A DNA stretch of 64,000 nt, from the NCBI GenBank assembly GCA_024687165.1, contig JAILEY010000038.1, forward strand, positions 1-64,000, read 5' to 3'. Both the position numbers and the translations under genes were made by a program. Position 1 is the stretch's first letter. Each line of letters begins with the position of its first letter. The notes under the pieces are model-generated. The model saw only the letters and a list, made by a program, of their open reading frames with translations, was not told the origin of the DNA and ran no database searches. Shown piece by piece: positions 1 to 7,495 of the stretch. The stretch comes from Treponema sp. (lineage in GTDB: Bacteria > Spirochaetota > Spirochaetia > Treponematales > Treponemataceae).

Positions 1-162
1 AAGACTAGTTACTTCCTTATCCTTTTTATGTAGTATTTTATTTAAATCTTCTACATCTGCTGGTCTAGACTTAAAAAGAGGATATTTTATTTCAAGTTCA
101 TATTTATATTTTTTTTCATAAAGATTCATTTTCTCCAATTCAGCACATATGGAATAAACCAT
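1..162 (-). CDS. Partial hypothetical protein, runs off the left edge
   Basis: The minus strand reads an open frame from an ATG at 162 to the edge of the window (MVYSICAELEKMNLYEKKY...), rich in Lys, Glu and Tyr as expected for a real low-GC gene. AAGGAA lies 9 nt upstream of this ATG and would serve as ribosome binding site. The same frame continues upstream to another ATG at 228 (MNSSVYEIETKEY) but is cut by a TAA at 187-189, so either the gene starts at 162 or its first codons have been lost to a nonsense mutation. A good promoter lies just upstream of the 228 ATG. I do not recognise the family; too little is visible to assign a function. Confidence 0.45.
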   Translation of the reverse strand, partial: MVYSICAELEKMNLYEKKYKYELEIKYPLFKSRPADVEDLNKILHKKDKEVTSL

Positions 163-248
163 ATTTCTATATTCCTTTTCTTCTAATTAATATTCTTTTG
201 TTTCGATTTCATAAACAGATGAATTCATTTTTTTACCGTACAATATAT

Positions 249-276
249 ATTATAATGCTTTGTTTTAACTGTTCAA
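249..276 (-). promoter_or_regulatory. Sigma70-type promoter for the left-edge gene
   Basis: On the minus strand TTGAAC (276-271) and TATAAT (254-249) are separated by 16 bp. Transcription would start near 242, about 14 nt before the ATG at 228 and 80 nt before the ATG at 162. Confidence 0.55.
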
Positions 277-345
277 AGTTAAAATTTTTAGATTTAAGAC
301 TAATGATGGTCATAGATTTTTGGAATTTGTTTCATTTTACACACA

Positions 346-428
346 TCCTCCCCCAGTCCGGGTGGAGCCCCTTTAGTCCACCGCAGCGGAGCGAGGAGGA
401 TGAGCGTGAGCGAAGGGCGGAACACGTT
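346..428. repeat. GC-rich intergenic element
   Basis: About 80 bp of strikingly GC-rich sequence between AT-rich flanks. It begins with a hairpin (GGTGGA at 361-366, TCCACC at 377-382) and continues as purine-rich GCGGAGCGAGGAGGATGAGC and similar GAGCG/GAGGA words. A related GC-rich element with the same word composition (GCGGAG, GCGAGGAGGA, GAGCG) sits near 48.85 kb beside tRNA-Tyr. The ORF called across it (198-431) is an artefact of the composition. Function unknown; it looks like a dispersed intergenic repeat. Confidence 0.5.
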
Positions 429-452
429 TAAGAGAAAATGTTTGCTGCAAAA

Positions 453-1643
453 TTAAAGTCCCTTTGCCCAGATGTAGGTACTCATGTAAGGATCAGGTTT
501 TACTACGCCATCGCTGCACCAAATTTCGTCAATGAGACTGTCGGAATTTATGCGTCCCATGCGTACCTGTTTCTTGAGGTGCTGGTTTTCGCCGTCTATT
601 GTTACAAGACCTTCTGGTGCATTTATAGATAAGTTTTTTGCTGCCATTCGGACATCTTCTACGTTGAAAGTTCCGGCTTTTTCACATGCTGCAGCCCACA
701 ATTTTACTGCAATGTATCCGGCTTCCATAGGGTCTCCTATAACTCTGTTTTCTCCGTAGAGTTTTTTGTAATTTGAAACGAATATTTGATTTTCTGCGGT
801 AGATATAGTCTGAAGATAGCTCCACGAAACATAATGTCCTTTAAGAAATTCTTCTCCTATATAGTCAATTTCATTTTCTGAAATTGAGAAACTCATTACA
901 GGAATTTCTGAAGCTGTGATTCCTGAACGTTTTAATTGTTCGAAGAAAGCTTTGTTTGAATTTCCGTTAAGGGTATTCAGTATGACATCAGGTTTTGTTC
1001 TTTTTATCTGGTTTATGATATGAACGAAATCTTTACAGTCCATGCTGACATAACGTTCACCGACGCAATTTCCCTTTAAATGTGAAAGGTATGAGTTAAT
1101 TATATTGCCTGCTGTTCGAGGAAATACGTAATCAGAGCCGATGATGAACATTTTTTTTCCAAAGTTTTTATAGCAGAATTCTACTGCAGGAACTACCTGT
1201 TGATTTGGGGCTGCTCCCATGTACATGATGTTTGTGCTTGCCTCAAGACCTTCGTATTGCAGCGGGTACCATAAAAGGCCGAATATATCTGGATTTTCTA
1301 CTACCTGCTTTACTTTTTTGCGTGAAGCGGATGTCCAGCAGCCGAATATTGTTGCAACTTTCTCATTCGTAAGCATGGCGTGGGCTGCTTCTGCAAATTT
1401 TTCAGGATCGCTTTCTCCATCCATCTGAATAATTTCTATTTTTCGGCCGAGAACTCCGCCTGAAGCATTTATTTCTTCTATTGCCATTCGTTCTGCTTCA
1501 CAAACAGGAATTTCACTTTCTGCCATTGGACCTGTCAGCGAATGAAGAAGACCTACTTTTATTGTCTGTACTTTGTTTTCTTTTTTACAACCGGTGAAGA
1601 GCAGTGCAAATACTGCAGCTATGAACAATATATTTTTTTTCAT
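453..1643 (-). CDS. UrtA/AmiC-like periplasmic ligand-binding lipoprotein
   Basis: A 396-residue type I periplasmic binding protein. The N-terminus is a lipoprotein signal (MKKNILFIAAVFALLFTGC, lipobox Cys 19), so the protein is tethered to the membrane facing the periplasm. The body (VGLLHSLTGPMAESE, WTSASRKKV, LLWYPLQYEG, GAAPNQQVVPAV) resembles the urea/short-chain amide binding proteins UrtA and AmiC. No ABC permease or ATPase genes are nearby. Instead its ATG overlaps the stop of the upstream receptor cyclase by one base, with the GGAGG ribosome site inside that gene, implying translational coupling. I infer that it presents an amide- or urea-like ligand to the cyclase rather than feeding a transporter; the ligand itself cannot be read from sequence. 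Confidence 0.82.
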   Translation of the reverse strand: MKKNILFIAAVFALLFTGCKKENKVQTIKVGLLHSLTGPMAESEIPVCEAERMAIEEINASGGVLGRKIEIIQMDGESDPEKFAEAAHAMLTNEKVATIFGCWTSASRKKVKQVVENPDIFGLLWYPLQYEGLEASTNIMYMGAAPNQQVVPAVEFCYKNFGKKMFIIGSDYVFPRTAGNIINSYLSHLKGNCVGERYVSMDCKDFVHIINQIKRTKPDVILNTLNGNSNKAFFEQLKRSGITASEIPVMSFSISENEIDYIGEEFLKGHYVSWSYLQTISTAENQIFVSNYKKLYGENRVIGDPMEAGYIAVKLWAAACEKAGTFNVEDVRMAAKNLSINAPEGLVTIDGENQHLKKQVRMGRINSDSLIDEIWCSDGVVKPDPYMSTYIWAKGL

Positions 1644-4600
1644 CAGTTTTCCTCCATTACAACTTCATATGTAATCATCCGGCCTTTACCTTTTATGTCA
1701 CATTCGATTGGTCCGTTGAATTTTATGTCTGTATCCTTGAGTTTTTCGTAAACTGCCTGAGACACTCTTATTCCTCCTGGTGAACATGCTGATTCCATGC
1801 GGCTTGCGACGTTTACTGTGTTACCCCATACATCATAAGTGAATTTAGTTTTACCGATAACGCCTGCACTTACAGGTCCTCTGTTAAGACCTATTCTCAT
1901 GTTAAATTTTATGCTTGAATTCATGTTGTAGTCTTTGAGGTCTCGGTACATTCCTTTTGCAAATTCTACCATTGTGTATGCGTGGTTTTCATTAGGTTCA
2001 GGAAGTCCGCATGCAGCCATGTATGCGTCTCCGATTGTTTTTATTTTTTCAACTCCCATTCGTCTGGCTCTTTCATCAAAGCGGCTGAAAAGGTCGTTGA
2101 GTGCGTATACTATTTCTTTTGCTGAATGTTCGCTTGAAATATTAGTAAAGCTTACTAAGTCAGAGAAGAGCATTGTTGCATCGGTAAAGCTTTCACCAAT
2201 TGCGCGAACTTCGTTTTTGAGTTCTGATGCAATTTTTTCAGGGAGAATTGCACGAATCAGGTGATCAGATTTTTCCTTTTCAACGGCAAGTTCTTTTGTG
2301 CGTTCTTTTACAAGTCCTTCAAGTCTTATGTTTTCCTGTTTTACAGCTCGTTCTTTGAGGTAGAAAATCAATATAATAGAAAAAAGAACAACTAAAGTTG
2401 TGACTATCCAGAACCATTTTGTCTGCCAGATGTATGGTTTTTGAACAAAAAGCATTGTTTCTGCGTTGTCTGATATGATTCCGTCACCGTTTATTGCAGA
2501 TACGAGGAATGTATGTTTTCCTGGCTTCAGATTTGTAAAGGAAACGGATCTTTCTGTGCTTGGTGCAGATAAATCGTCGTCAAACCCTGTAAGCTGGTGT
2601 GTAAAAAGAATGCGTTCCGGGGCATCAAAACTTAGACCTGTGTATTTTATGTCTACTCGTTTTGTTCCAGGCTTGAGCTCTATTACGGAATCAAATTTTG
2701 TGTATTCCAGATTGTCTATTCTTATGCTTTCTATGCAGATTAATGGTTTTACATGATTTGATTTTGCCTTTACAGGATTATATATTGCTACACCATCTAC
2801 CATAGGAAACCACAGATTTCCTTCTTTATCACACATGCTTACGGCTGTTGAGGTTGCTCCGTCTGAATCAAGTCCATCGTTTTTGTTATAGAACTTTGGA
2901 ACCATCATTTCAATTTTTCCGCAGCTTACATCTGTAAGTTTTTCATATGAAATGGAAGAAACTCCGTAATTACTTGTCATCCAGATGTTGCCATGTTTGT
3001 CCGGTAAAATCTGAAAAACAGAATCTGTCCCAAGTCCATGTTCTGCACGTATTGTTTCAAAATGCTCAGGGAGATCTTTTTGCGAACTGTCGTACCCAGG
3101 ACATCGTGAAAGACCGCTGCTTGTACAGATCCAGTAATCTCCTTTTGCATCCTGAGAAATCTTAAATATTACGTTACCTGCAAGGCCGTTTTCTGTTGTA
3201 ATTTTCTTTATAATCTTTTCATTGTACATCAGGAATATGCCGCCGCCGTCTGTTCCAATCCAGAAAATATCGTTTTTGTCACGGAAAAGGCACATTACGT
3301 ATTCGTTCTCAAGACCGTCCATGAGCTTGTAGTTTTTGATTATTCCGTTTTTATGAATTATGCTTAATCCTGTTGTTGTACCGACGTAAAGTTCTCCGTT
3401 AACGCCTTCTATTGCTACGCGGACCTTGTTTCCTGCAAGTCCTTCATCTGTACTCCAGCTTGTAATTTCTTCTGTAAACGGATTATATCGTAACTGACCG
3501 GGCTTTTTGTAACAGCTGACAAGAATGTCGCCGTTTTCTGTAACACCAATATGGCGGATTCTTATATCCGTGGTAAATTCTGTAAGTGTATTTTCTATCT
3601 GTTGTCCATTTTTATAGCAGAATACGCCTGTATCAGTTCCAACCCAAACACTTCCGTCTTTACCTTCTGCTATGGCATTTGTCGTTATTCCTGTGTGAAA
3701 AATCTTAAAGTGGCTTCGTGTCATTTTTCCGATGCCGTTTCTGTCTGTGGCAATCCAGATGTTTCCTTCACGGTCAGAAATAATTCTGTTTATTTTTGAA
3801 TTTTTTATGCCTGTTTTTTCGCAGATGTAAAATTTTCCGTTGCTGTATACTGCAAGACCTGCTTCTGTTCCAATCCAGATATTTCCATCCTGATTCTGGA
3901 AAATAGCTGTAACTGGGGTATTGTCAAGCATAGTTTCGGTATGAACAGAAGTTGCAATGCCGTTTTTAATTACAATAAGGCCTGCATTGTCCGTACCGAC
4001 CCAGATATTTCCGTCTTTGTCCTGGCAAATTTCCTTTACAGTATAACTGCCGAATTTGTCCATGGAAGGAATTGTGCGGAAAAGTCCGTCTTTATAAACA
4101 AAAAGCCCTTTATCGTTTGCTGTTGTAAGCCAGACCTGACCTTCATTGTCACACATAAGCTGCGTGGAAATAACACCCTTTGAAACTGCTCCTGCTTCAA
4201 ACTGCGGATTAATAAGATGACGGCTCTTTGTCATGTAAACAACACCGCCTGCAGTTCCTACCCAGACATTTTTTTCGTGATCTTCTACAATTGCACGGAT
4301 TGAATTGTTAGGTAGTCCGTTCTGGATTGTAAAAGTCATGTTTCCTTCAGGCTGAATAACCTGGATTCCTTCGTCATTGGATCCAACCCACATGTTGCCT
4401 GATTTATCTTCCATAACAACGCGTACTGAAGCGAAAGTAAAATCATTGTTTTTGCCGCGTCTAACTGTTTTAAATGAAATTCCGTCAAAACGGACAAGCC
4501 CTTCGTAGGTACCTATATTGATATAGCCGTCATGAGTTTGAATTATATCTGTGGCGGTTGTCCCTGTAAGACCTCCAAAGGATCTCCACTGCTGGTAAAC

Positions 4601-4684
4601 GTAATTGTCAAAAAAGGAGGACTGTGCCGCAAGATGTACATAAAATATCAGTCCTGCTATTAATAATGCGAACTGTTTTTTCAT
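1643..4684 (-). CDS. Receptor-type class III adenylate/guanylate cyclase with beta-propeller sensor
   Basis: About 1013 residues. A signal peptide (KKQFALLIAGLIFYVHLAAQ) is followed by many two-component-regulator propeller repeats (GNIWVGT-type, roughly residues 25-660), a Y_Y_Y domain (about 680-750), one membrane helix (WFWIVTTLVVLFSIILIFYL, about 755-775), a short coiled coil and a C-terminal class III cyclase domain (about 825-1010). Catalytic features are present: metal-binding Asp in FSDLVSFT and in KTIGDAYMA, and the substrate/transition-state segment YDVWGNTVNVASRM. The sensor is therefore periplasmic and the output a cytoplasmic cyclic nucleotide. cAMP is more likely than cGMP but specificity is not proven. 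I prefer the ATG at 4684 over 4690 because a promoter puts the predicted transcription start exactly there. The following gene encodes a binding lipoprotein coupled to it. Confidence 0.88.
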   Translation of the reverse strand: MKKQFALLIAGLIFYVHLAAQSSFFDNYVYQQWRSFGGLTGTTATDIIQTHDGYINIGTYEGLVRFDGISFKTVRRGKNNDFTFASVRVVMEDKSGNMWVGSNDEGIQVIQPEGNMTFTIQNGLPNNSIRAIVEDHEKNVWVGTAGGVVYMTKSRHLINPQFEAGAVSKGVISTQLMCDNEGQVWLTTANDKGLFVYKDGLFRTIPSMDKFGSYTVKEICQDKDGNIWVGTDNAGLIVIKNGIATSVHTETMLDNTPVTAIFQNQDGNIWIGTEAGLAVYSNGKFYICEKTGIKNSKINRIISDREGNIWIATDRNGIGKMTRSHFKIFHTGITTNAIAEGKDGSVWVGTDTGVFCYKNGQQIENTLTEFTTDIRIRHIGVTENGDILVSCYKKPGQLRYNPFTEEITSWSTDEGLAGNKVRVAIEGVNGELYVGTTTGLSIIHKNGIIKNYKLMDGLENEYVMCLFRDKNDIFWIGTDGGGIFLMYNEKIIKKITTENGLAGNVIFKISQDAKGDYWICTSSGLSRCPGYDSSQKDLPEHFETIRAEHGLGTDSVFQILPDKHGNIWMTSNYGVSSISYEKLTDVSCGKIEMMVPKFYNKNDGLDSDGATSTAVSMCDKEGNLWFPMVDGVAIYNPVKAKSNHVKPLICIESIRIDNLEYTKFDSVIELKPGTKRVDIKYTGLSFDAPERILFTHQLTGFDDDLSAPSTERSVSFTNLKPGKHTFLVSAINGDGIISDNAETMLFVQKPYIWQTKWFWIVTTLVVLFSIILIFYLKERAVKQENIRLEGLVKERTKELAVEKEKSDHLIRAILPEKIASELKNEVRAIGESFTDATMLFSDLVSFTNISSEHSAKEIVYALNDLFSRFDERARRMGVEKIKTIGDAYMAACGLPEPNENHAYTMVEFAKGMYRDLKDYNMNSSIKFNMRIGLNRGPVSAGVIGKTKFTYDVWGNTVNVASRMESACSPGGIRVSQAVYEKLKDTDIKFNGPIECDIKGKGRMITYEVVMEEN

Positions 4685-4691
4685 ATACATT

Positions 4692-4720
4692 ATTTTATTG
4701 CACTTATATGAGTTTTACAA
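4692..4720 (-). promoter_or_regulatory. Promoter of the receptor cyclase, leaderless geometry
   Basis: TTGTAA (4720-4715), 17-bp spacer, TAAAAT (4697-4692) on the minus strand. Seven bases separate the -10 box from the ATG at 4684, and no Shine-Dalgarno is visible, so the mRNA probably begins at or next to its start codon. Confidence 0.5.
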
Positions 4721-4800
4721 AGAATATATTAAGATTATTTTATTAAATATTTTTTTTATTATGATAAACTAAGACTTAGTTGTTGTTTTGGAGATATTTG

Positions 4801-5352
4801 ATGAATCGCAAATTATTTATAATCTTTATCTTTTTTGCTGTTTTATTCAGTGGCTGCGGATCAAAAAAAGTCGGTAAAAAATCTGTAGAGCAGTGGAGAT
4901 TTATATCATCTCTGTCTGATCTTAAAGGTTCGTGGAAAAATAAAAACTGTATTTATGAATATCCTTTTGTCTTTAATAATAAAGAATATCTTCTTGTAAA
5001 GTTTACTCCTGTTGATGATACCCAACGGTGGCTGAAATTCGTTCAAAGCAATAATCTGAATCTTGAGCATGTAAAGAGAAAGAAAAATTCTTATGTGAAA
5101 TATCTGTATGGAAATTATCCTTGTGCTGATGAAAACGGAATTGAAACCGGCTTGAAGTTTGATTTTAATGGTGAAAAAATTTTTTATCAGCTTCAGATGA
5201 TGATTCCTTCTAAGATCCTGATGGACAATAAAAATTTTTTTAAGATGAGTGATGATAAAATGCATCTTGTTGAAAATGGAACTTTAAATCTTCATTCTGA
5301 TGTTTTTGATGATATAACCAGCGATGGGTTTATTTTTGATAAAGTAGAGTAG
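4801..5352 (+). CDS. Hypothetical lipoprotein
   Basis: A 183-residue protein with a typical lipoprotein signal (MNRKLFIIFIFFAVLFSGCGSKK, Cys at 19), so exported and lipid-anchored. The ORF track starts at a TTG at 4780, but GGAG sits 7 nt before the ATG at 4801 and that start gives a clean signal peptide. The mature part is Lys/Asn/Phe-rich with no motif I recognise. It lies 3 nt before the secreted patatin gene on the same strand, so the two are probably co-transcribed and may act at the same envelope site. Function unknown. Confidence 0.75.
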   Translation: MNRKLFIIFIFFAVLFSGCGSKKVGKKSVEQWRFISSLSDLKGSWKNKNCIYEYPFVFNNKEYLLVKFTPVDDTQRWLKFVQSNNLNLEHVKRKKNSYVKYLYGNYPCADENGIETGLKFDFNGEKIFYQLQMMIPSKILMDNKNFFKMSDDKMHLVENGTLNLHSDVFDDITSDGFIFDKVE

Positions 5353-5355
5353 TTT

Positions 5356-6243
5356 ATGAAAGTTAGATTTATTTTGTTTTTTCTGATGATTGTAAAAAGT
5401 GTATTTGCCCAGGAGTATGGTCTTGTTCTTTCCGGTGGCGGCGGAAAAGGAGCTTATGAAGTCGGCGTGTGGAAGGCTCTTAAGGAGTACGGAATTGCTG
5501 ATAAAGTTACTGTTATTTCCGGGACTTCTGTCGGCGGATTAAATGCGGCTCTTTTTTCCTGTGAGGAGATTGAATCGATTGAAAAAATCTGGCTTGAAAA
5601 AGTTCCTCTAAAACTTAAAACTTCAGAAAGTCTTATTTCGCAGGATGGGCTTCTTGAAATTATAAATACAGTTCATCTGGAAAAATTAAAGCCGTATCAT
5701 TTTCCTCATGTCATTGTAACAACTGTAAGAAACCGATTTAAAGCTGCAAAAGCTGTAACAGGTGGCAGAGGCGATTATTCTCATAGATTTCGTTTGAATG
5801 ATGAAGATGATATCAGTGAAATTAAAAGGATGCTGCTTGCAACAAGTGCGTTTCCTGTAATTTGTTCTCCAGTCAAACTTAAAGATGGTCATAAATATAT
5901 TGACGGCGGCGGAAATTTTATGGGCGGTGATAACGTTCCTTACAGTCCTGTCCTTGATTTTTATCCGTCTGTGAAAAATCTTATTGTTGTTTACCTCGAT
6001 GATAATCCAAAGAAAAAGCTTAGAATCAAAAAAATAAAATATGATGATTATGATATTATCGAAATAATCCCGACAATAAAAATGTCATTATTTGCTCTTG
6101 AAGGCACCGTTAATTTTACTCAGGAAAGAATAAAGCTTTTGATTCAGCAGGGCTATGAGGATACAGTTGAAGTTCTTAAAAAACATAATTCTGTTAACGG
6201 TGTAAAGCTTTATCCTGTTTCTTCATACTGGTTTGAAGACTGA
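5356..6243 (+). CDS. Secreted patatin-like phospholipase
   Basis: A 295-residue patatin-family lipid acyl hydrolase. An N-terminal signal peptide ends near VFAQ, then the family blocks follow: the oxyanion-hole glycine run LSGGGGKGAYEVG, the nucleophile elbow GTSVGG (GXSXG), and the catalytic Asp in YIDGGGN. The Ser-Asp dyad is thus intact. Export to the periplasm or outer membrane is implied by the signal; unlike the RssA type of cytoplasmic patatin it has an export signal. It probably hydrolyses phospholipid or other acyl esters. It follows a lipoprotein gene with a 3-nt gap, which suggests a two-gene transcript. The natural substrate cannot be inferred. Confidence 0.87.
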   Translation: MKVRFILFFLMIVKSVFAQEYGLVLSGGGGKGAYEVGVWKALKEYGIADKVTVISGTSVGGLNAALFSCEEIESIEKIWLEKVPLKLKTSESLISQDGLLEIINTVHLEKLKPYHFPHVIVTTVRNRFKAAKAVTGGRGDYSHRFRLNDEDDISEIKRMLLATSAFPVICSPVKLKDGHKYIDGGGNFMGGDNVPYSPVLDFYPSVKNLIVVYLDDNPKKKLRIKKIKYDDYDIIEIIPTIKMSLFALEGTVNFTQERIKLLIQQGYEDTVEVLKKHNSVNGVKLYPVSSYWFED

Positions 6244-6245
6244 TG

Positions 6246-6274
6246 TTGCCATTTGGAATCAATTTAAGTATCTT
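6246..6274 (+). promoter_or_regulatory. Candidate promoter of sbcD, leaderless geometry
   Basis: TTGCCA (6246-6251), 17-bp spacer, TATCTT (6269-6274), then only TAAATC before the ATG at 6281. There is no Shine-Dalgarno. The -10 box is imperfect, so this is less certain than the similar cases at 10.5 and 24.3 kb. Confidence 0.35.
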
Positions 6275-6280
6275 TAAATC

Positions 6281-7495
6281 ATGAGTTTTAAAATCCTTCA
6301 TACCGCAGACTGGCATCTTGGCAAGCTTTTAAATGGACATTCTCTTGAGGATGATCAAAGTAATTTTATAGAACAGATTTTTACTGAACTAAAACAGGCT
6401 GAAGAAAATCTCTCTCCGTACGATGCGGTTGTGATTGCAGGTGATATTTACGACACAGTAAATCCCGGTGAAAAATCTATGCGGCTGATGGATAAGTTTT
6501 ATTATGACCTTCATAAAAATTTTCCTCAAGTTCATCTTTTTGTGTTAAAAGGAAATCATGATTCTCTTCGCATTGGTTATAATAAATCGTTCCTTGATCT
6601 TCATAACATTCATCTTTGTTCTGATGCTGAAAATTTTCTTGAGCCGTTTGAAATCAAAAAAGGAAATGAAGTCCTTTGTGTTTATCAGCTTCCGTATTTG
6701 AATCAGCTTAATGCACCTCAGATTTGTGAAGATATTTCAGACGGAAAACTGCATTCCCAGAAGGAGCTGGTTGGTTCTGCCTGCGAACAGATTTTGAAGT
6801 CTCATGAAAAAAATTATAAAAATTGCCTCTCTCTTTTGTGCGCGCATCTTACTACATTCGGTTCCATAAAATCAGCTTATGATGAACATGCTGTCGGTGC
6901 AATTGATGATGTTGATTCTTCTGTTTTTGAAAAATTTAATTACACGGCTCTTGGACATATTCATAAGTTTCAAAAATGCGGTTCAAAAGGCTGTGTTTAT
7001 TATTCAGGTTCTCCGTTTCCATATTATTTTGACAGTTCAAATGACACGTTTATGATATGTGCAGAAATTTCTGAAAGTGGAACTGTTGTTTCTAAAATTT
7101 CGTTTAAGCAGCTTCATAAAGTTGAGCGGCTTGAGATGAATCTTTGCGATATTCTTAATGCTGATGAAAAATTTATCAGTGAACACAAAGATAATTACAT
7201 TGAAATAATTTTTGATGATGAATATTTTCCTGTTGATGCAGTTTCAAAAATCCGTGAGCTTTTACCGCTGTCACTTTCATTCAGGCGGAAAGAGCGGGTG
7301 CGTGATACAGAAAAAATACAAAAAACTGCAGAATTAAGGGAAAGTGCTTTTGACAGTCCTGAAAAATATTTTGATTCTTTTTTCGAAGATGTTTGCGGCG
7401 GTGAAATAGTTGATAAAGAACTTCATGAAGAATCAAGGCGTCTGTTTATTGAAATAGCCGGCAGAATTGAAAAAGAGATGGAGGAAGAAGAGTGA
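6281..7495 (+). CDS. sbcD: Exonuclease SbcCD subunit D
   Basis: A 404-residue Mre11/SbcD nuclease subunit. The metallophosphoesterase motifs are all visible: HTADWHLGK near the N-terminus, VVIAGDIYD, VLKGNHDSLR, LCAHLTTFG and LGHIHKFQ, which supply the two-metal site. With SbcC it forms the ATP-dependent complex that cuts hairpins and protein-blocked DNA ends and helps remove long palindromes. Its last four bases overlap the GTG start of sbcC, the usual coupled arrangement. No Shine-Dalgarno precedes the ATG. Length and motif order are normal for the family. Confidence 0.96.
   Translation: MSFKILHTADWHLGKLLNGHSLEDDQSNFIEQIFTELKQAEENLSPYDAVVIAGDIYDTVNPGEKSMRLMDKFYYDLHKNFPQVHLFVLKGNHDSLRIGYNKSFLDLHNIHLCSDAENFLEPFEIKKGNEVLCVYQLPYLNQLNAPQICEDISDGKLHSQKELVGSACEQILKSHEKNYKNCLSLLCAHLTTFGSIKSAYDEHAVGAIDDVDSSVFEKFNYTALGHIHKFQKCGSKGCVYYSGSPFPYYFDSSNDTFMICAEISESGTVVSKISFKQLHKVERLEMNLCDILNADEKFISEHKDNYIEIIFDDEYFPVDAVSKIRELLPLSLSFRRKERVRDTEKIQKTAELRESAFDSPEKYFDSFFEDVCGGEIVDKELHEESRRLFIEIAGRIEKEMEEEE

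Noticed and set aside
346-428. Integron attC site
   Set aside because: I looked because oral treponemes can carry integrons, but no RYYYAAC/GTTRRRY core pair or cassette structure is visible.
198-431. 77-aa ORF across the GC-rich element
   Set aside because: Its C-terminal SEEDERERRAEHV is produced by the repeat composition; no ribosome site or conservation argument supports it.
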